Source: Yoonia vestfoldensis (GTDB lineage Bacteria; Pseudomonadota; Alphaproteobacteria; Rhodobacterales; Rhodobacteraceae). From it: a stretch of DNA of 64,000 nt. Shown here in pieces: positions 25,316 through 34,126 of the stretch. Each line of letters opens with the position of its first letter. The first letter of the stretch is position 1. The notes under the pieces were generated by a model that was not told the origin of the DNA, made no database searches, and worked only from the letters and a program-made list of their open reading frames with translations. Position numbers and translations under genes: made by a program. The stretch covers positions 310,001 to 374,000 of the forward strand of contig NZ_CP021431.1 in assembly GCF_002158905.1 (NCBI RefSeq). The letters are read 5' to 3'.

Positions 25316-25837
25316 ATGAGTATTCGCCCCATTCTGATTCATCCCGATCCGCGCCTGAAAAAGGTGACAGCCCCTGTTGCATCCATTGATGATGATCTGC
25401 GGCGGCTGGCCGATGACATGCTTGAAACGATGTATGACGCGCCCGGTATCGGGCTGGCCGCGCCGCAGGTTGCCGTGATGCGCCGCGTCATCGTCATGGA
25501 TTGCCAGAAAGATTCCGAGGCGACGCCCGAACCCATGGTGCTGATCAACCCCGAGATCGTCTGGACCTCGGAGACGACATCCGTCTATGACGAAGGCTGT
25601 TTGTCGATCCCCGAACAATATGCCGAAGTCACCCGTCCGGCGGAGGTCGAGGTGGCGTGGCTGGGTCTTGACGGCAAGCCGCAGCGCGCCCGCTTTGACG
25701 GGTTATGGGCGACCTGCGTGCAGCACGAGATCGACCATCTGGATGGCAAGTTGTTCATCGATTACCTCGGCCCGCTGAAACGCCAGATGATCACCCGCAA
25801 GATGCAGAAACTGAAACGCGAAATGGCCCGGGGGTAA
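25316..25837 (+). CDS. def: Peptide deformylase 1 (canonical)
   Basis: A 173-residue peptide deformylase, which removes the formyl group from the initiating methionine of nascent chains. All three motifs are intact: GIGLAAPQ (44-51), EGCLSIP (93-99, Cys95 is a metal ligand) and QHEIDHLDG (136-144, His137 and His141 ligands, Glu138 catalytic). The start at 25316 is the MSIRPILIHPDPRL that matches the family N-terminus. It heads a block of three deformylase-like genes and fmt with 4-bp gaps or overlaps. Confidence 0.96.
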   Translation: MSIRPILIHPDPRLKKVTAPVASIDDDLRRLADDMLETMYDAPGIGLAAPQVAVMRRVIVMDCQKDSEATPEPMVLINPEIVWTSETTSVYDEGCLSIPEQYAEVTRPAEVEVAWLGLDGKPQRARFDGLWATCVQHEIDHLDGKLFIDYLGPLKRQMITRKMQKLKREMARG

Positions 25838-25841
25838 CGGC

Positions 25842-26300
25842 ATGGCACTGGATTTGCGGTTTGACGGCGATCCGGTGCTGCGTGCCGTGGCAGCGCCCGT
25901 GCTGGCCTTCGATGATGATCTGGAACTGCTGGTGGCTGAAATGCTGGCGTCCATGTATGCCGCCCCCGGTCGCGGGCTGGCCGCCCCGCAGGTGGGGGTC
26001 TCGCAGCGGGTCTTTGTCATCGACACGACATGGAAAGACGGCGATGCCAATCCGCAGGCTTTCGTCAATCCGCAGATCATGGCACGGTCCGACACCACCG
26101 CCACCGGGGTCGAGGCCTGCCTGTCGATCCCCGGACGCAGCTTTGCCGTCGCCCGTCCGACTTGGGTTGAATTGCGTTGGCAGGATATCGGCGGCGCGGT
26201 GCAGCAAGGCCGCTTTGACGGGGTCGCGGCGATCTGCATCTGCCATGAATATGACCATCTGGATGGTGTGCTGATCAGCGATATCGGGGTGGCGCAATGA
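25842..26300 (+). CDS. Peptide deformylase 2 (variant motif II)
   Basis: A 152-residue paralog. Motif I is GRGLAAPQ (43-50), motif II EACLSIP (91-97, Gly replaced by Ala but Cys93 kept), and motif III CHEYDHLDG (134-142; His135, Glu136 and His139 kept). The metal site and the catalytic glutamate are present, so activity is likely though substrate choice may differ. It lacks the C-terminal extension of the first copy. It starts four bases after def and overlaps the next gene by 4 bp (ATGA). Confidence 0.9.
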   Translation: MALDLRFDGDPVLRAVAAPVLAFDDDLELLVAEMLASMYAAPGRGLAAPQVGVSQRVFVIDTTWKDGDANPQAFVNPQIMARSDTTATGVEACLSIPGRSFAVARPTWVELRWQDIGGAVQQGRFDGVAAICICHEYDHLDGVLISDIGVAQ

Positions 26301-26806
26301 TTCATCGCCCTTATGTCCCTTGGCCGCATCCGGTGCTGCGCAGGCCCGCGCAGTCTGTTGCCGCGATCACGGATGAGATCCGCGCGCTGTGGGATGAGAT
26401 GATCGTGGCGATGGATGAGATGCCCGGCGTCGGGCTGGCCGCACCCCAGTTGGGCGTCGGGCTGGCCTTGGCGGTCGTCGATGCCTCGACCGCGCGGGGG
26501 CAGGCGGTGCGCATGGCGAACCCAAAGATCCTGCATAGTTCGGTGGAATTTCGCGACCACGAGGAAGGCTCGCCCAATCTGCCCGGCGTCTGGGCGCGGA
26601 TCAGCCGTTCGCGCGCGGTGACGGTGCAATATCTGAATGCGGATGGCGCGGTTGAAGACCGCGATTTCGTCGGTCTCTGGGCGACGTCGGTGCAGCACCA
26701 GATCGACCATCTGGCGGGTCAGATGTTCTTTGACCGCATGACCAAGATGCGCCGGGACATGCTGATCAAGAAAGCGCATAAAATCGCGGCCAAAACGGCC
26801 ATCTAA
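26297..26806 (+). CDS. Degenerate peptide deformylase paralog
   Basis: A 169-residue paralog that keeps motif I (GVGLAAPQ, 44-51) but has EGSPNLPG (90-97) in place of EGCLSIP, losing the metal-binding cysteine, and QHQIDHLAG (133-141) in place of QHEIDHLDG, losing the catalytic glutamate. The two motif III histidines remain. It should not work as a normal deformylase. It may be a dead or structural paralog, or may have a new role. Coupled by ATGA to the second copy and 15 bp before fmt. Confidence 0.9.
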   Translation: MIHRPYVPWPHPVLRRPAQSVAAITDEIRALWDEMIVAMDEMPGVGLAAPQLGVGLALAVVDASTARGQAVRMANPKILHSSVEFRDHEEGSPNLPGVWARISRSRAVTVQYLNADGAVEDRDFVGLWATSVQHQIDHLAGQMFFDRMTKMRRDMLIKKAHKIAAKTAI

Positions 26807-26821
26807 AGCAAGGGAAACGCC

Positions 26822-27721
26822 ATGCGCATCATCTTTATGGGCACGCCCGCGTTTTCGGTCCCGGTGCTGGAGGCGCTGGTCGCCGCAGGCCATGACATCG
26901 CCGCTGTCTATACGCAGCCGCCGCGCCCTGCTGGGCGTGGCAAAAAGGACCGCCCGCAGGCGGTGCATCTGCGCGCTTTGGATCTGGGCCTGCCGGTCCG
27001 CCACCCTATATCCTTGCGCAACCCCGATGATCAGGCCGACTTTGCCGCGCTGCAGGCCGATATCGCCGTTGTCGTGGCTTACGGGTTGATCCTGCCGCAG
27101 GCGGTGCTGGATGCGCCGCCTCTGGGGTGCCTGAATATTCATGCGTCACTGCTGCCGCGCTGGCGCGGTGCGGCCCCGATCCACCGCGCGATCATGGCGG
27201 GGGATGCGCAGACCGGCGTCTGTATCATGCAGATGGAGGCCGGGCTGGACACCGGCCCCGTGCTGCTGCGCGAAACGACTGATATTGCGCCCGATGACAC
27301 GACCGGTGCCCTGCACGACCGGCTGTCCGCGATGGGCGCGCGGTTGGTCGTCGACGCGTTGAACCGCTTGCCCGATCTGACATCGGAACCACAGCCCGAA
27401 GATGGCGTCACCTATGCCGCCAAGATCGACAAGGCCGAAGCACGCGTGGATTGGGCGCAGCCCGCCGCAGCCGTGGCGCGCCAGATCAACGGGCTGTCGC
27501 CCTTTCCAGGTGCCTGGTGCGATGTGGCGGGCGAAAGGGTCAAGCTGTTGGGCGCTGTCGTGACAGATGGCGATGCCGCCCCCGGCACGGTGCTGGACGG
27601 GTTTACCATCGCCTGCGCCACGGGCGCTGTCAGCATCACCAGCGCCCAGCGCGAAGGCAAGCGCGCCATGCCCGTGGCAGAGGTTTTGCGCGGGCTGACC
27701 TTGGATGACAGGCTGGCTTGA
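26822..27721 (+). CDS. fmt: Methionyl-tRNA formyltransferase
   Basis: A 299-residue enzyme that formylates Met-tRNAfMet with 10-formyl-tetrahydrofolate. It starts [19 protein letters not shown]; the formyl-transfer motif is [20 protein letters not shown] with the catalytic Asn-His, then GLDTGPVL. The C-terminal OB-like domain (about 205-299) has [15 protein letters not shown] sequence ([12 protein letters not shown]). It ends the deformylase block, and AAGCAAGGGAAA sits before its start. Confidence 0.96.
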   Translation: MRIIFMGTPAFSVPVLEALVAAGHDIAAVYTQPPRPAGRGKKDRPQAVHLRALDLGLPVRHPISLRNPDDQADFAALQADIAVVVAYGLILPQAVLDAPPLGCLNIHASLLPRWRGAAPIHRAIMAGDAQTGVCIMQMEAGLDTGPVLLRETTDIAPDDTTGALHDRLSAMGARLVVDALNRLPDLTSEPQPEDGVTYAAKIDKAEARVDWAQPAAAVARQINGLSPFPGAWCDVAGERVKLLGAVVTDGDAAPGTVLDGFTIACATGAVSITSAQREGKRAMPVAEVLRGLTLDDRLA

Positions 27722-27811
27722 TTGACTGGCTTGATCGGCCGCGCGGGCTGGGCTAGCAATAGCGCGTGGCGATGGCGTCGCTACCTTTGGCTTTGTCCGT
27801 CCTGAACGCCG

Positions 27812-27832
27812 GGACCCATAAGGAAAGGGTCC
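27812..27832 (+). promoter_or_regulatory. Stem enclosing the creatinase ribosome-binding site
   Basis: GGACCC (27812-27817) and GGGTCC (27827-27832) are perfectly complementary, with a 9-base loop ATAAGGAAA that holds the Shine-Dalgarno sequence, four bases before the creatinase ATG at 27836. The stem could limit access to the ribosome site until something relieves it. The stem is only 6 bp. Confidence 0.35.
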
Positions 27833-27835
27833 GCC

Positions 27836-29041
27836 ATGACAGCGCGTCCACAATTCTATAAATTCCACCAAGGTGAAAAAACCCTGCCTTTCGCCCCTGC
27901 CGAATATGAGGCACGGCTGGCAGGTCTGCGGGCCATCATGGAAAAGGCCGGGGTCGAGGCGGTGTTATTCACCTCGATGCAGAATATCGCTTATTATTCC
28001 GGTTTTCTTTATTGCAGCTTTGGCCGCCAATACGGGCTGGTGGTGACGCCAACCGATTGCGTGACGATCAGCGCAGGCATTGACGCCGCCCAGCCGTGGC
28101 GGCGGTCCTATGGCGATGCGATCACCTATACTGATTGGGACCGCAGCAATTACTGGCGCGCGGTGCGGTCGGTGACGGGCTTGGGCAAGGTGCTGGGCTA
28201 CGAATCGGACCATCTGACCGTGGCGGTCCGGATGGCGCTGCGCGACAATCTGCAACCCTCGCGGCTGGTCGATATCGCAGCGCAGACCATGGCGCAGCGG
28301 ATGCGCAAATCGCCTGCCGAACTCGATCTGATCCGCGCCGGTGCGGCCGTGGCCGATGTCGGCGGCTATGCGATCCGCGATGCGATCAAACCGGGTGTAC
28401 GCGAGATTGATGTGGCGATGGCGGGCCGCGACGCGATGGAACTGGAAATCGCCGCCCGTTTTCCGCAGGCCGAATACCGCGATACCTGGGTCTGGTTTCA
28501 ATCGGGGATCAACACCGATGGCGCGCATAATCCGGTGACATCGCGCCGGTTGGAACGGGGCGATATCCTGTCGCTAAACACCTTTCCAATGATCAGCGGC
28601 TATTACACAGCGCTGGAACGCACGCTTTTCGTGGGCGAGGCCGATCCCGCCAGCCTGGCGATCTGGGAAGCAAATGTCGCCGCCCATGAATATGGCATGT
28701 CGCTATTGGTGCCGGGGGCCGTCTGTGCAGAGGTGACCACCAAGATCAACAGCTTCCTGGCTGACCGCGACCTGCTGCAATATCGCACCTTTGGCTATGG
28801 CCATTCCTTTGGCGTGCTGTCGCATTATTATGGCCGCGAGGCGGGGCTGGAACTGCGCGAGGATATCCCCACCGTGCTGGAACCGGGCATGGTCATCTCG
28901 ATGGAACCAATGCTGACGATCCCCGAGGGCCAGCCGGGGGCGGGTGGCTACCGCGAACATGATATCTTGTTCATCACCCCGGATGGCAACGAGGATATCA
29001 CCCGCTATCCCTATGGTCCGGCCTTCAATATCGTCGCATGA
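27836..29041 (+). CDS. Creatinase (creatine amidinohydrolase)
   Basis: A 401-residue M24-fold amidinohydrolase that splits creatine into sarcosine and urea without a metal. Blocks that I match to Pseudomonas creatinase are NIAYYSGFLYCSFGRQY, QPWRRSYGD, WFQSGINTDGAHNPVTSR (His231 would be the catalytic His232), LSLNTFPMISGYYTALERTL, RTFGYGHSFGVLSHYYGREA, and SMEPML. The N-terminal domain starts near residue 8. The alternative is an ectoine hydrolase (DoeA) but the FLYCSFGR and SFGVLSHYYGRE blocks favour creatinase. It stands alone after fmt; no sarcosine oxidase is in the window. Product urea fits the Urt transporter 18 kb away. Confidence 0.85.
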   Translation: MTARPQFYKFHQGEKTLPFAPAEYEARLAGLRAIMEKAGVEAVLFTSMQNIAYYSGFLYCSFGRQYGLVVTPTDCVTISAGIDAAQPWRRSYGDAITYTDWDRSNYWRAVRSVTGLGKVLGYESDHLTVAVRMALRDNLQPSRLVDIAAQTMAQRMRKSPAELDLIRAGAAVADVGGYAIRDAIKPGVREIDVAMAGRDAMELEIAARFPQAEYRDTWVWFQSGINTDGAHNPVTSRRLERGDILSLNTFPMISGYYTALERTLFVGEADPASLAIWEANVAAHEYGMSLLVPGAVCAEVTTKINSFLADRDLLQYRTFGYGHSFGVLSHYYGREAGLELREDIPTVLEPGMVISMEPMLTIPEGQPGAGGYREHDILFITPDGNEDITRYPYGPAFNIVA

Positions 29042-29057
29042 TATCGGCGCAGAATGG

Positions 29058-29082
29058 TTTGCCCCCCGGTTGAGGGGGTAAA
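29058..29082 (+). terminator. Possible terminator after creatinase
   Basis: TTTGCCCCCC-GGTTGA-GGGGGTAAA lies 17 bases after the creatinase stop codon and can form a stem of five G-C pairs extended by TTT/AAA. No U tract follows, so it may act as an mRNA 3' stabiliser or a weak terminator. Confidence 0.45.
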
Positions 29083-29193
29083 CTGTCACGCAAAATCACG
29101 ATTTGTCGATCAATGGCACCTTTTTGCCTGTCACGCGTTTCGTTCTCTGGCGCGGCGGTGGTAACACTCTGCCTGACACAGAAGGAATGCCGG

Positions 29194-30006
29194 ATGACCT
29201 TGTCCTATGATATCAGCCGCCGCGCTTTTGGGGCGATGTTGCTTGGCACGACCGCCGCTTGTGCGCCACGGATCGACGATGCCATCGCCGAACCTGCCGT
29301 GCCAGTGCAGCAAGATTGGGTCGCAGGCTATGGCCCGATCTTTGATGCGGGCTACAACCTGCCGGGGATTCCTTCGCGCTATCTAGAGGGCGTCAACCGC
29401 CGGATGACAGGGCTTTATCAGGGCGAGGCACCGCCGAATTCGCTTGATGTCGATCCCTATGCCAAGTTTCTGTATCATGTGAAGGACGATGGCACCGCGA
29501 CACGGTATCCTGTGGGCGTGGGCCGTGCGGGCCGGTCGATCCGGGGGCGTGCGACGATGCAGTTCATGCGCGCATGGCCCGGCTGGACACCGACGCAGAA
29601 CATGCTGCGCACCGAACCCGAGGTTTACGGCGATTTTCGTGCGGGCATTCCCGGTGGGTTGCGCAGCCCGCTGGGGGCGCGCGCGCTCTATCTGTTTCGC
29701 GGCGGGCGCGATACATATTACCGCATCCATGGCACCAATGATCTGCCGTCGATCGGCAATTCGGGCTCGGCGGGATGTATTCGGCTGTTCAATCAGGACA
29801 TCATCCACCTTTATGACCAGATCACCGCCCCGATGCCGGTGCTGATCCGCACGCCAGAGGAATCCCTGCGCGTCGATCCCGAGAATTACAATCGCGGGGT
29901 GGAACTGCCGCCCACCGTGATTTCAGCCGAAGAGCTGCTTGGCCCCGAAGCCGACGCCCTGGCCCGGCCGCCCGATCTTGACGCTTTGTCGCCGGGCATG
30001 ATCTGA
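29194..30006 (+). CDS. L,D-transpeptidase (YkuD domain)
   Basis: A 270-residue exported protein. The N-terminus carries SRRAFGAMLLGTTAACAP, a twin-arginine-like signal with a possible lipobox-like AAC. The catalytic YkuD domain spans about 85-215 and has the signature HGTNDLPSIGN ... GSAGCIRLFNQD, with the active Cys in AGCIRL. It makes 3-3 crosslinks in peptidoglycan or attaches proteins to it. The start at 29194 is chosen from the signal sequence; an in-frame ATG lies 27 codons upstream. Many such paralogs exist in alphaproteobacteria. Confidence 0.9.
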   Translation: MTLSYDISRRAFGAMLLGTTAACAPRIDDAIAEPAVPVQQDWVAGYGPIFDAGYNLPGIPSRYLEGVNRRMTGLYQGEAPPNSLDVDPYAKFLYHVKDDGTATRYPVGVGRAGRSIRGRATMQFMRAWPGWTPTQNMLRTEPEVYGDFRAGIPGGLRSPLGARALYLFRGGRDTYYRIHGTNDLPSIGNSGSAGCIRLFNQDIIHLYDQITAPMPVLIRTPEESLRVDPENYNRGVELPPTVISAEELLGPEADALARPPDLDALSPGMI

Positions 30007-30013
30007 GGGCGGG

Positions 30014-30358
30014 CTAAAGCCGGATCACATAATCCTTGACCGTTGTCTCCACGACCTCCCATGTGCCGGTGAAACCGGGGCGGATGATATAGCTGTCACC
30101 TTTGGTCAAGACCAAAGGATCGCCACCATCGGGCGTGATGATGGATGTGCCAGCGGTCAGGCTGAAATATTCCCATTCGTCATAGGCGATACGCCATTTG
30201 CCCGGTGTCGCTTGCCAGATCCCCGCGTAAAGACCATCGGCCTCTTCGATGCTCCAGGTCGTGAACACCGGATCGCCCGCGATCAGCCTGTCGGCGGCGG
30301 GCTTGCCGGTTTCGGGAATAATGTCGTCCTTGGTCACCTTTGCGATGGCGGCTGGCAT
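30014..30358 (-). CDS. Cupin (DUF861-type) protein
   Basis: A 114-residue single cupin. It has WSIEEADGLYAGIWQATPGKW, then AYDEWEYFSLTAGTSIITPDGGDP and a second cupin block YIIRPGFTGTWEV. DUF861 cupins include (S)-ureidoglycine aminohydrolase-like proteins, but the metal-binding histidines usual for that enzyme are not seen here, so no function is assigned. Two adjacent ATGs occur (30361 and 30358); the second has AAAGGA at the better distance. Convergent with the transpeptidase. Confidence 0.7.
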   Translation of the reverse strand: MPAAIAKVTKDDIIPETGKPAADRLIAGDPVFTTWSIEEADGLYAGIWQATPGKWRIAYDEWEYFSLTAGTSIITPDGGDPLVLTKGDSYIIRPGFTGTWEVVETTVKDYVIRL

Positions 30359-30450
30359 CATGGGGTCCTTTCATGGCAAGACTGCCACAGCATTGGGTGG
30401 CATCGGCCCGCCCTGTCAAGAACCGGTGCAAGCGGAAAGGCATCAGACGC

Positions 30451-30795
30451 ATGGGCAGCATCATGTCGGACGGGTTGGTCCTGCCTGCGGTGCTGCTGGC
30501 GCTGCTGGCCTATGTCGTGCCACGCCTGATCGCCCCTCTCCTGCCCGAAGGCCTGCCCGCCCTGATGGCGAATGCGGTCCTGTCCGCTTTGTCCATGTGC
30601 ATCCTGAGCGGAGTTTTCTTTTTCGGCCTTTATGTCTGGCAAGGCGTGCCCGCGCGCGAATTGCTGGCCCATGGATGGGGGCGCAATCTGGCGACCTTTG
30701 GCAGGCTGGGCGTGATCTCGGGGATCATCTGGGCGCCGATCATGGTGCTGTCGGTTGCGGGTCTGCCGCGCAAATGGGTCCACAAGACGTGGTAA
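30451..30795 (+). CDS. Small integral membrane protein, unknown function
   Basis: A 114-residue protein with three hydrophobic stretches: LVLPAVLLALLAYVVPRLI, LMANAVLSALSMCILSGVFF and LGVISGIIWAPIMVLSVAGL. It ends RKWVHKTW. I do not recognise it. The start at 30451 is chosen with GGAAAGGCATC upstream; the ATG at 30463 is also possible. Divergent from the cupin, and 76 bp before the next small membrane protein. Confidence 0.6.
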   Translation: MGSIMSDGLVLPAVLLALLAYVVPRLIAPLLPEGLPALMANAVLSALSMCILSGVFFFGLYVWQGVPARELLAHGWGRNLATFGRLGVISGIIWAPIMVLSVAGLPRKWVHKTW

Positions 30796-30871
30796 GCTGG
30801 CTATGCTATCTTGGCATCGGGCAAAGCGACATTACTTGTCACCGCAGTGACACAGGACGGGACAGCAGGAT

Positions 30872-31147
30872 ATGGCATTCATCAAACTGGTGATTTTCGG
30901 CTTCATCGCATTGACGGTGATCTATTGGTCCATCGCGATCTATGCGCGGTCGGTGCGCAAAGAGAACCTTGAAAAATCCTTTGACGCCGCCAATCCGGGC
31001 AGCCTTGACCTTGCTGCGCGGGACGCGTTTGTCAGCGCGGGCATGACCGCCTATAACGCGTCGATCCGCCCGAAACTGGTGGGGTTGGTCTATGTGGTGC
31101 CGACGCTTGTGATCGGATCCATCATCTATCTGATCAACCTGAACTGA
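30872..31147 (+). CDS. Small membrane protein, unknown function
   Basis: A 91-residue protein with an N-terminal membrane segment (LVIFGFIALTVIYWSIAIYA) and a C-terminal one (LVGLVYVVPTLVIGSIIYLI), joined by a charged cytoplasmic loop. I do not recognise a family. It lies 8 bp before the DUF1523 gene on the same strand and is probably cotranscribed with it. Confidence 0.65.
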   Translation: MAFIKLVIFGFIALTVIYWSIAIYARSVRKENLEKSFDAANPGSLDLAARDAFVSAGMTAYNASIRPKLVGLVYVVPTLVIGSIIYLINLN

Positions 31148-31155
31148 GGATCGCC

Positions 31156-31806
31156 ATGGCCCGCGTCAAATTTGTCTTTCGTCTGCTGGTTCTGGCAGCT
31201 GTGGCCATGTTCCTGCATTACGTCCTGCCCCAGCATGATGTGGTCAAGGTGACCTCGACCGAGGTAATCCGCACCGATGTGGGGGCGTTCAACCGCATCT
31301 TCTTTGCCAGTGCCGACAGCGGGTCCGCGACCGCCGATACCCGCGACTTGCGGCTGATCAATACCCAAAAACAGAACACGTTCCTGCTGGGGTTTATCCC
31401 GCGCGATTCGTCGCGGGTCATGGTCTATCGCAATGAAGATACCGGCTGGATCTGGCCGCCTTATTTCAAGTTCAATTCCGCCGATCTACAGGCCGAGGCC
31501 GCCAATCTGGCGCGCGGTGACGCTTGGGTCGTGGTCACGCATTATGGTTGGCGCAATCGTTGGCTCAGCATCTATCCGAACGCCGTGGGTCTGCGCGTCG
31601 TCGACAGCCCCGATGTGACGATCATCCCGTGGTTCAATATCGCCTTTTTCGTCTTTCTGCTGATCGCCCTGCTGATGCTGCGCGCCATGTGGCGGCAGCT
31701 ATGGGAACGCGCGGTCGATCCGGTGCTCGATTCCGCGACCCATCGCATCGACGAGGCGCAGGCCGGTCTGGCCGAACGCCGCAACCGATGGTTCGGGCGC
31801 AAATAG
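31156..31806 (+). CDS. DUF1523 family membrane protein
   Basis: A 216-residue protein with an N-terminal membrane anchor (FVFRLLVLAAVAMFLHYVLP), a periplasmic beta-rich domain (VKVTSTEVIR ... DLRLINTQ ... VMVYRNEDTGWIWPPYFKFN ... VTHYGWRN) and a C-terminal membrane segment (WFNIAFFVFLLIALLMLRAM). The arrangement and the YRNEDTGWxWPPYFK block match DUF1523. Function is unknown; it directly abuts the convergent aldehyde dehydrogenase. Confidence 0.75.
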   Translation: MARVKFVFRLLVLAAVAMFLHYVLPQHDVVKVTSTEVIRTDVGAFNRIFFASADSGSATADTRDLRLINTQKQNTFLLGFIPRDSSRVMVYRNEDTGWIWPPYFKFNSADLQAEAANLARGDAWVVVTHYGWRNRWLSIYPNAVGLRVVDSPDVTIIPWFNIAFFVFLLIALLMLRAMWRQLWERAVDPVLDSATHRIDEAQAGLAERRNRWFGRK

Positions 31807-34122
31807 CTATTCGCCGTAGGGAATCCAGATATTCTTGACCTCGGTCGCCGCCGCCAGCCAGTCGCGCGCGGTCGGGGCGATGGACGTGCCGTTATTGACC
31901 CATGTCCGCTTGAGGTTGCTGGCGCTGCCCTTTTCGATCACGGCTGAAATATCCGTGCCTGAAAATGACCAGACCGCGTCGATGTCGTGATGCTTGGCGG
32001 CATGGCCCGCCAGATCGGCATGATCGCCGGTCAGGATATTGACGACACCGCCGGGCAGATCGGAGGTTTCCAAGATCTGGTAGATCTCGGCCACGATCAG
32101 CGGGAAGGGTTCGGACGCCACCAAGGTCACGCGGTTGCCCATGCTGATCGCCGCCGCCATCGGTGTGACCAGCCCCAGCAGCGGCGATGCATCCTCGCAG
32201 AACACCGCGATATTGCCGACCGCTTCATGCATCGCCAGCGCCACGCCCCTTATCGGCACGCCGTGGACCTTGCCGTCGTATTTGTCAGCCCAGGCGGCAA
32301 AGGTGAACAGCGCGTGGATGGTCTGTTCTACCTCGTCCGTGCCGGATTTGCCGGTCAGGTCCTTGATGCGCTTGGCCAGTTCATCGCCCCGCGCCGACAG
32401 GTTTTCAGCGATGTAATACAGGATTTGCGCGCGCAGATGGCCGGTGGATTTGGTCCAGCCTTTCGCCGCATTCATCGCCTCGACCGCATTGCGCAAATCC
32501 TTGCGGTTTGCCTCTGCCACATGGCCCAGCAATTTGCCGCGCGGGTTGAACACCGCATGCGAATAGCCGCCATCAGGCCGCGCCTGTTTGCCCCCGATGT
32601 ATAGCTTCGCCGTCCGGTCCAGCGGGTCGGTGGCTGTGCCGCCAGCGGAGCCAAAGGGCGCGATGCGTTTGACCGGCTTGGCGCTGGTCTTGGGCCGGGT
32701 ATAGCCTGCCAGCCCTTCCCAGCCGCCTTCGCGCCCAAAGCCGCTTTCGCGGATACCGCCGAAACCGGCAGCCGCATCCATCATATTGGTCCCGTTGACC
32801 CAGACGATCCCCGCCGCCAGCTTTGGTGCGATATCCAGCGCAAGGTTGATATTCTCTGACCAGACCGAGGCCGCAAGGCCATAGCGCGTGTTATTGGCGA
32901 TCTCGACCGCCTCGACCGGGGTGCGAAAGGTCGTTGCCACCAGCACGGGGCCAAAGATTTCTTCTTGCATCAGATGGGACGCGGGCGACAGGCCGGTGAT
33001 CAGCGTGGGGGGATAGAAACAGCCCTCGGGGGCCTTGGTCTGATAGGTCTCGCCTTCACGATTGCCGCTGACCATCGCGGTGATCTGCGCCAATTGCACC
33101 GGATCGACGATCGCGCCGATGTCGATGCATTTATCCAGTGGATCACCGATGCGCAGCCCGTCCATGCGCGCTTTCAGCTTGGCATAGAAACGATCTGCGA
33201 TGCCTTCTTGGACCAACAGGCGCGACCCGGCGCAGCAGACCTGACCCTGATTGAACCAGATCGCATCGACCAGGCCTTCGACGGCGCTATCCATATCGGC
33301 ATCGTCGAACACGATATATGGCGACTTGCCCCCCAGTTCGAGCGATAGCGCCTTGCCTGTCCCCGCCGTGGCCTGCCGGATTTTGCGGCCGACCTCGGTT
33401 GATCCGGTAAAGGCGATCTTGTCGACATCTGCCGTGACCAGCGCGGCACCTGTTTCGCCATCACCCATGACGATATTGACGACACCGGCAGGCACGCCCG
33501 CCTGCATGCAGATATCGGCGAAAACCATCGCGGTCAGCGGGGTATATTCGGCAGGTTTGAGCACCACCGTGTTGCCCATCGCCAGCGCAGGCGCGATTTT
33601 CCATGCCAGCATCAGCAGCGGGAAATTCCACGGGATGATCTGGCCGCACACGCCGAGCGCTTCGCGGTCGGGCAATTCGTCCTGCATCAACTGCGCAAAG
33701 CCCGCGTGGTGATAGAAATGCCGGATCGCGAGTGGTGTGTCGATATCGCGCGCCTCGCGGATCGGCTTGCCGTTATCCAGCGTTTCCATCACCGCCAGCA
33801 GGCGCGCATGTTTCTGCATCAGCCGCGCGATGGCATAAAGCACGCGGGCACGTTTGTGGCCGGATTTGGCCCAAGCCGGTTGCGCCTTGCGCGCGGCCGC
33901 CACGGCAGCGGCGATATCGGCGGGGGTGCCTTTGGTGACACCGGCTAGCTTTTCGCCCGTCGCGGGGTTGGAGGTCGCGAAATCATCGCGCGCGGCGGTC
34001 CATTTGCCATTGATGAAATGGCCGACAAGATTGTCATGTTGGGCCAGCCACGCCAGCGCCTCGGATTTGCTCTCAAGCGCGGGGCCGTAATCCATCGTGG
34101 TAAAGATATCCTTGATCGTCAT
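31807..34122 (-). CDS. Aldehyde dehydrogenase ALDH16 (two-domain)
   Basis: A 771-residue aldehyde dehydrogenase with a second, catalytically silent ALDH-like domain. Residues about 10-480 are a full ALDH: IPWNFPLLMLAWK, the Glu block LELGGKSPYIVF, the Cys block NQGQVCCAGSRLLVQEG and EEIFGPVLVATTF. Residues about 500-771 repeat an ALDH-like region without the cysteine (SPLLGLVTPMAAAISMGN, WVNNGTSIAP). This matches bacterial ALDH16, known from Loktanella. The start at 34122 is the ATG of MTIKDIFTTMDYG. It follows deoC by four bases on the same strand, so acetaldehyde from deoxyribose breakdown is a likely substrate. Confidence 0.92.
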   Translation of the reverse strand: MTIKDIFTTMDYGPALESKSEALAWLAQHDNLVGHFINGKWTAARDDFATSNPATGEKLAGVTKGTPADIAAAVAAARKAQPAWAKSGHKRARVLYAIARLMQKHARLLAVMETLDNGKPIREARDIDTPLAIRHFYHHAGFAQLMQDELPDREALGVCGQIIPWNFPLLMLAWKIAPALAMGNTVVLKPAEYTPLTAMVFADICMQAGVPAGVVNIVMGDGETGAALVTADVDKIAFTGSTEVGRKIRQATAGTGKALSLELGGKSPYIVFDDADMDSAVEGLVDAIWFNQGQVCCAGSRLLVQEGIADRFYAKLKARMDGLRIGDPLDKCIDIGAIVDPVQLAQITAMVSGNREGETYQTKAPEGCFYPPTLITGLSPASHLMQEEIFGPVLVATTFRTPVEAVEIANNTRYGLAASVWSENINLALDIAPKLAAGIVWVNGTNMMDAAAGFGGIRESGFGREGGWEGLAGYTRPKTSAKPVKRIAPFGSAGGTATDPLDRTAKLYIGGKQARPDGGYSHAVFNPRGKLLGHVAEANRKDLRNAVEAMNAAKGWTKSTGHLRAQILYYIAENLSARGDELAKRIKDLTGKSGTDEVEQTIHALFTFAAWADKYDGKVHGVPIRGVALAMHEAVGNIAVFCEDASPLLGLVTPMAAAISMGNRVTLVASEPFPLIVAEIYQILETSDLPGGVVNILTGDHADLAGHAAKHHDIDAVWSFSGTDISAVIEKGSASNLKRTWVNNGTSIAPTARDWLAAATEVKNIWIPYGE

Positions 34123-34126
34123 GGCC

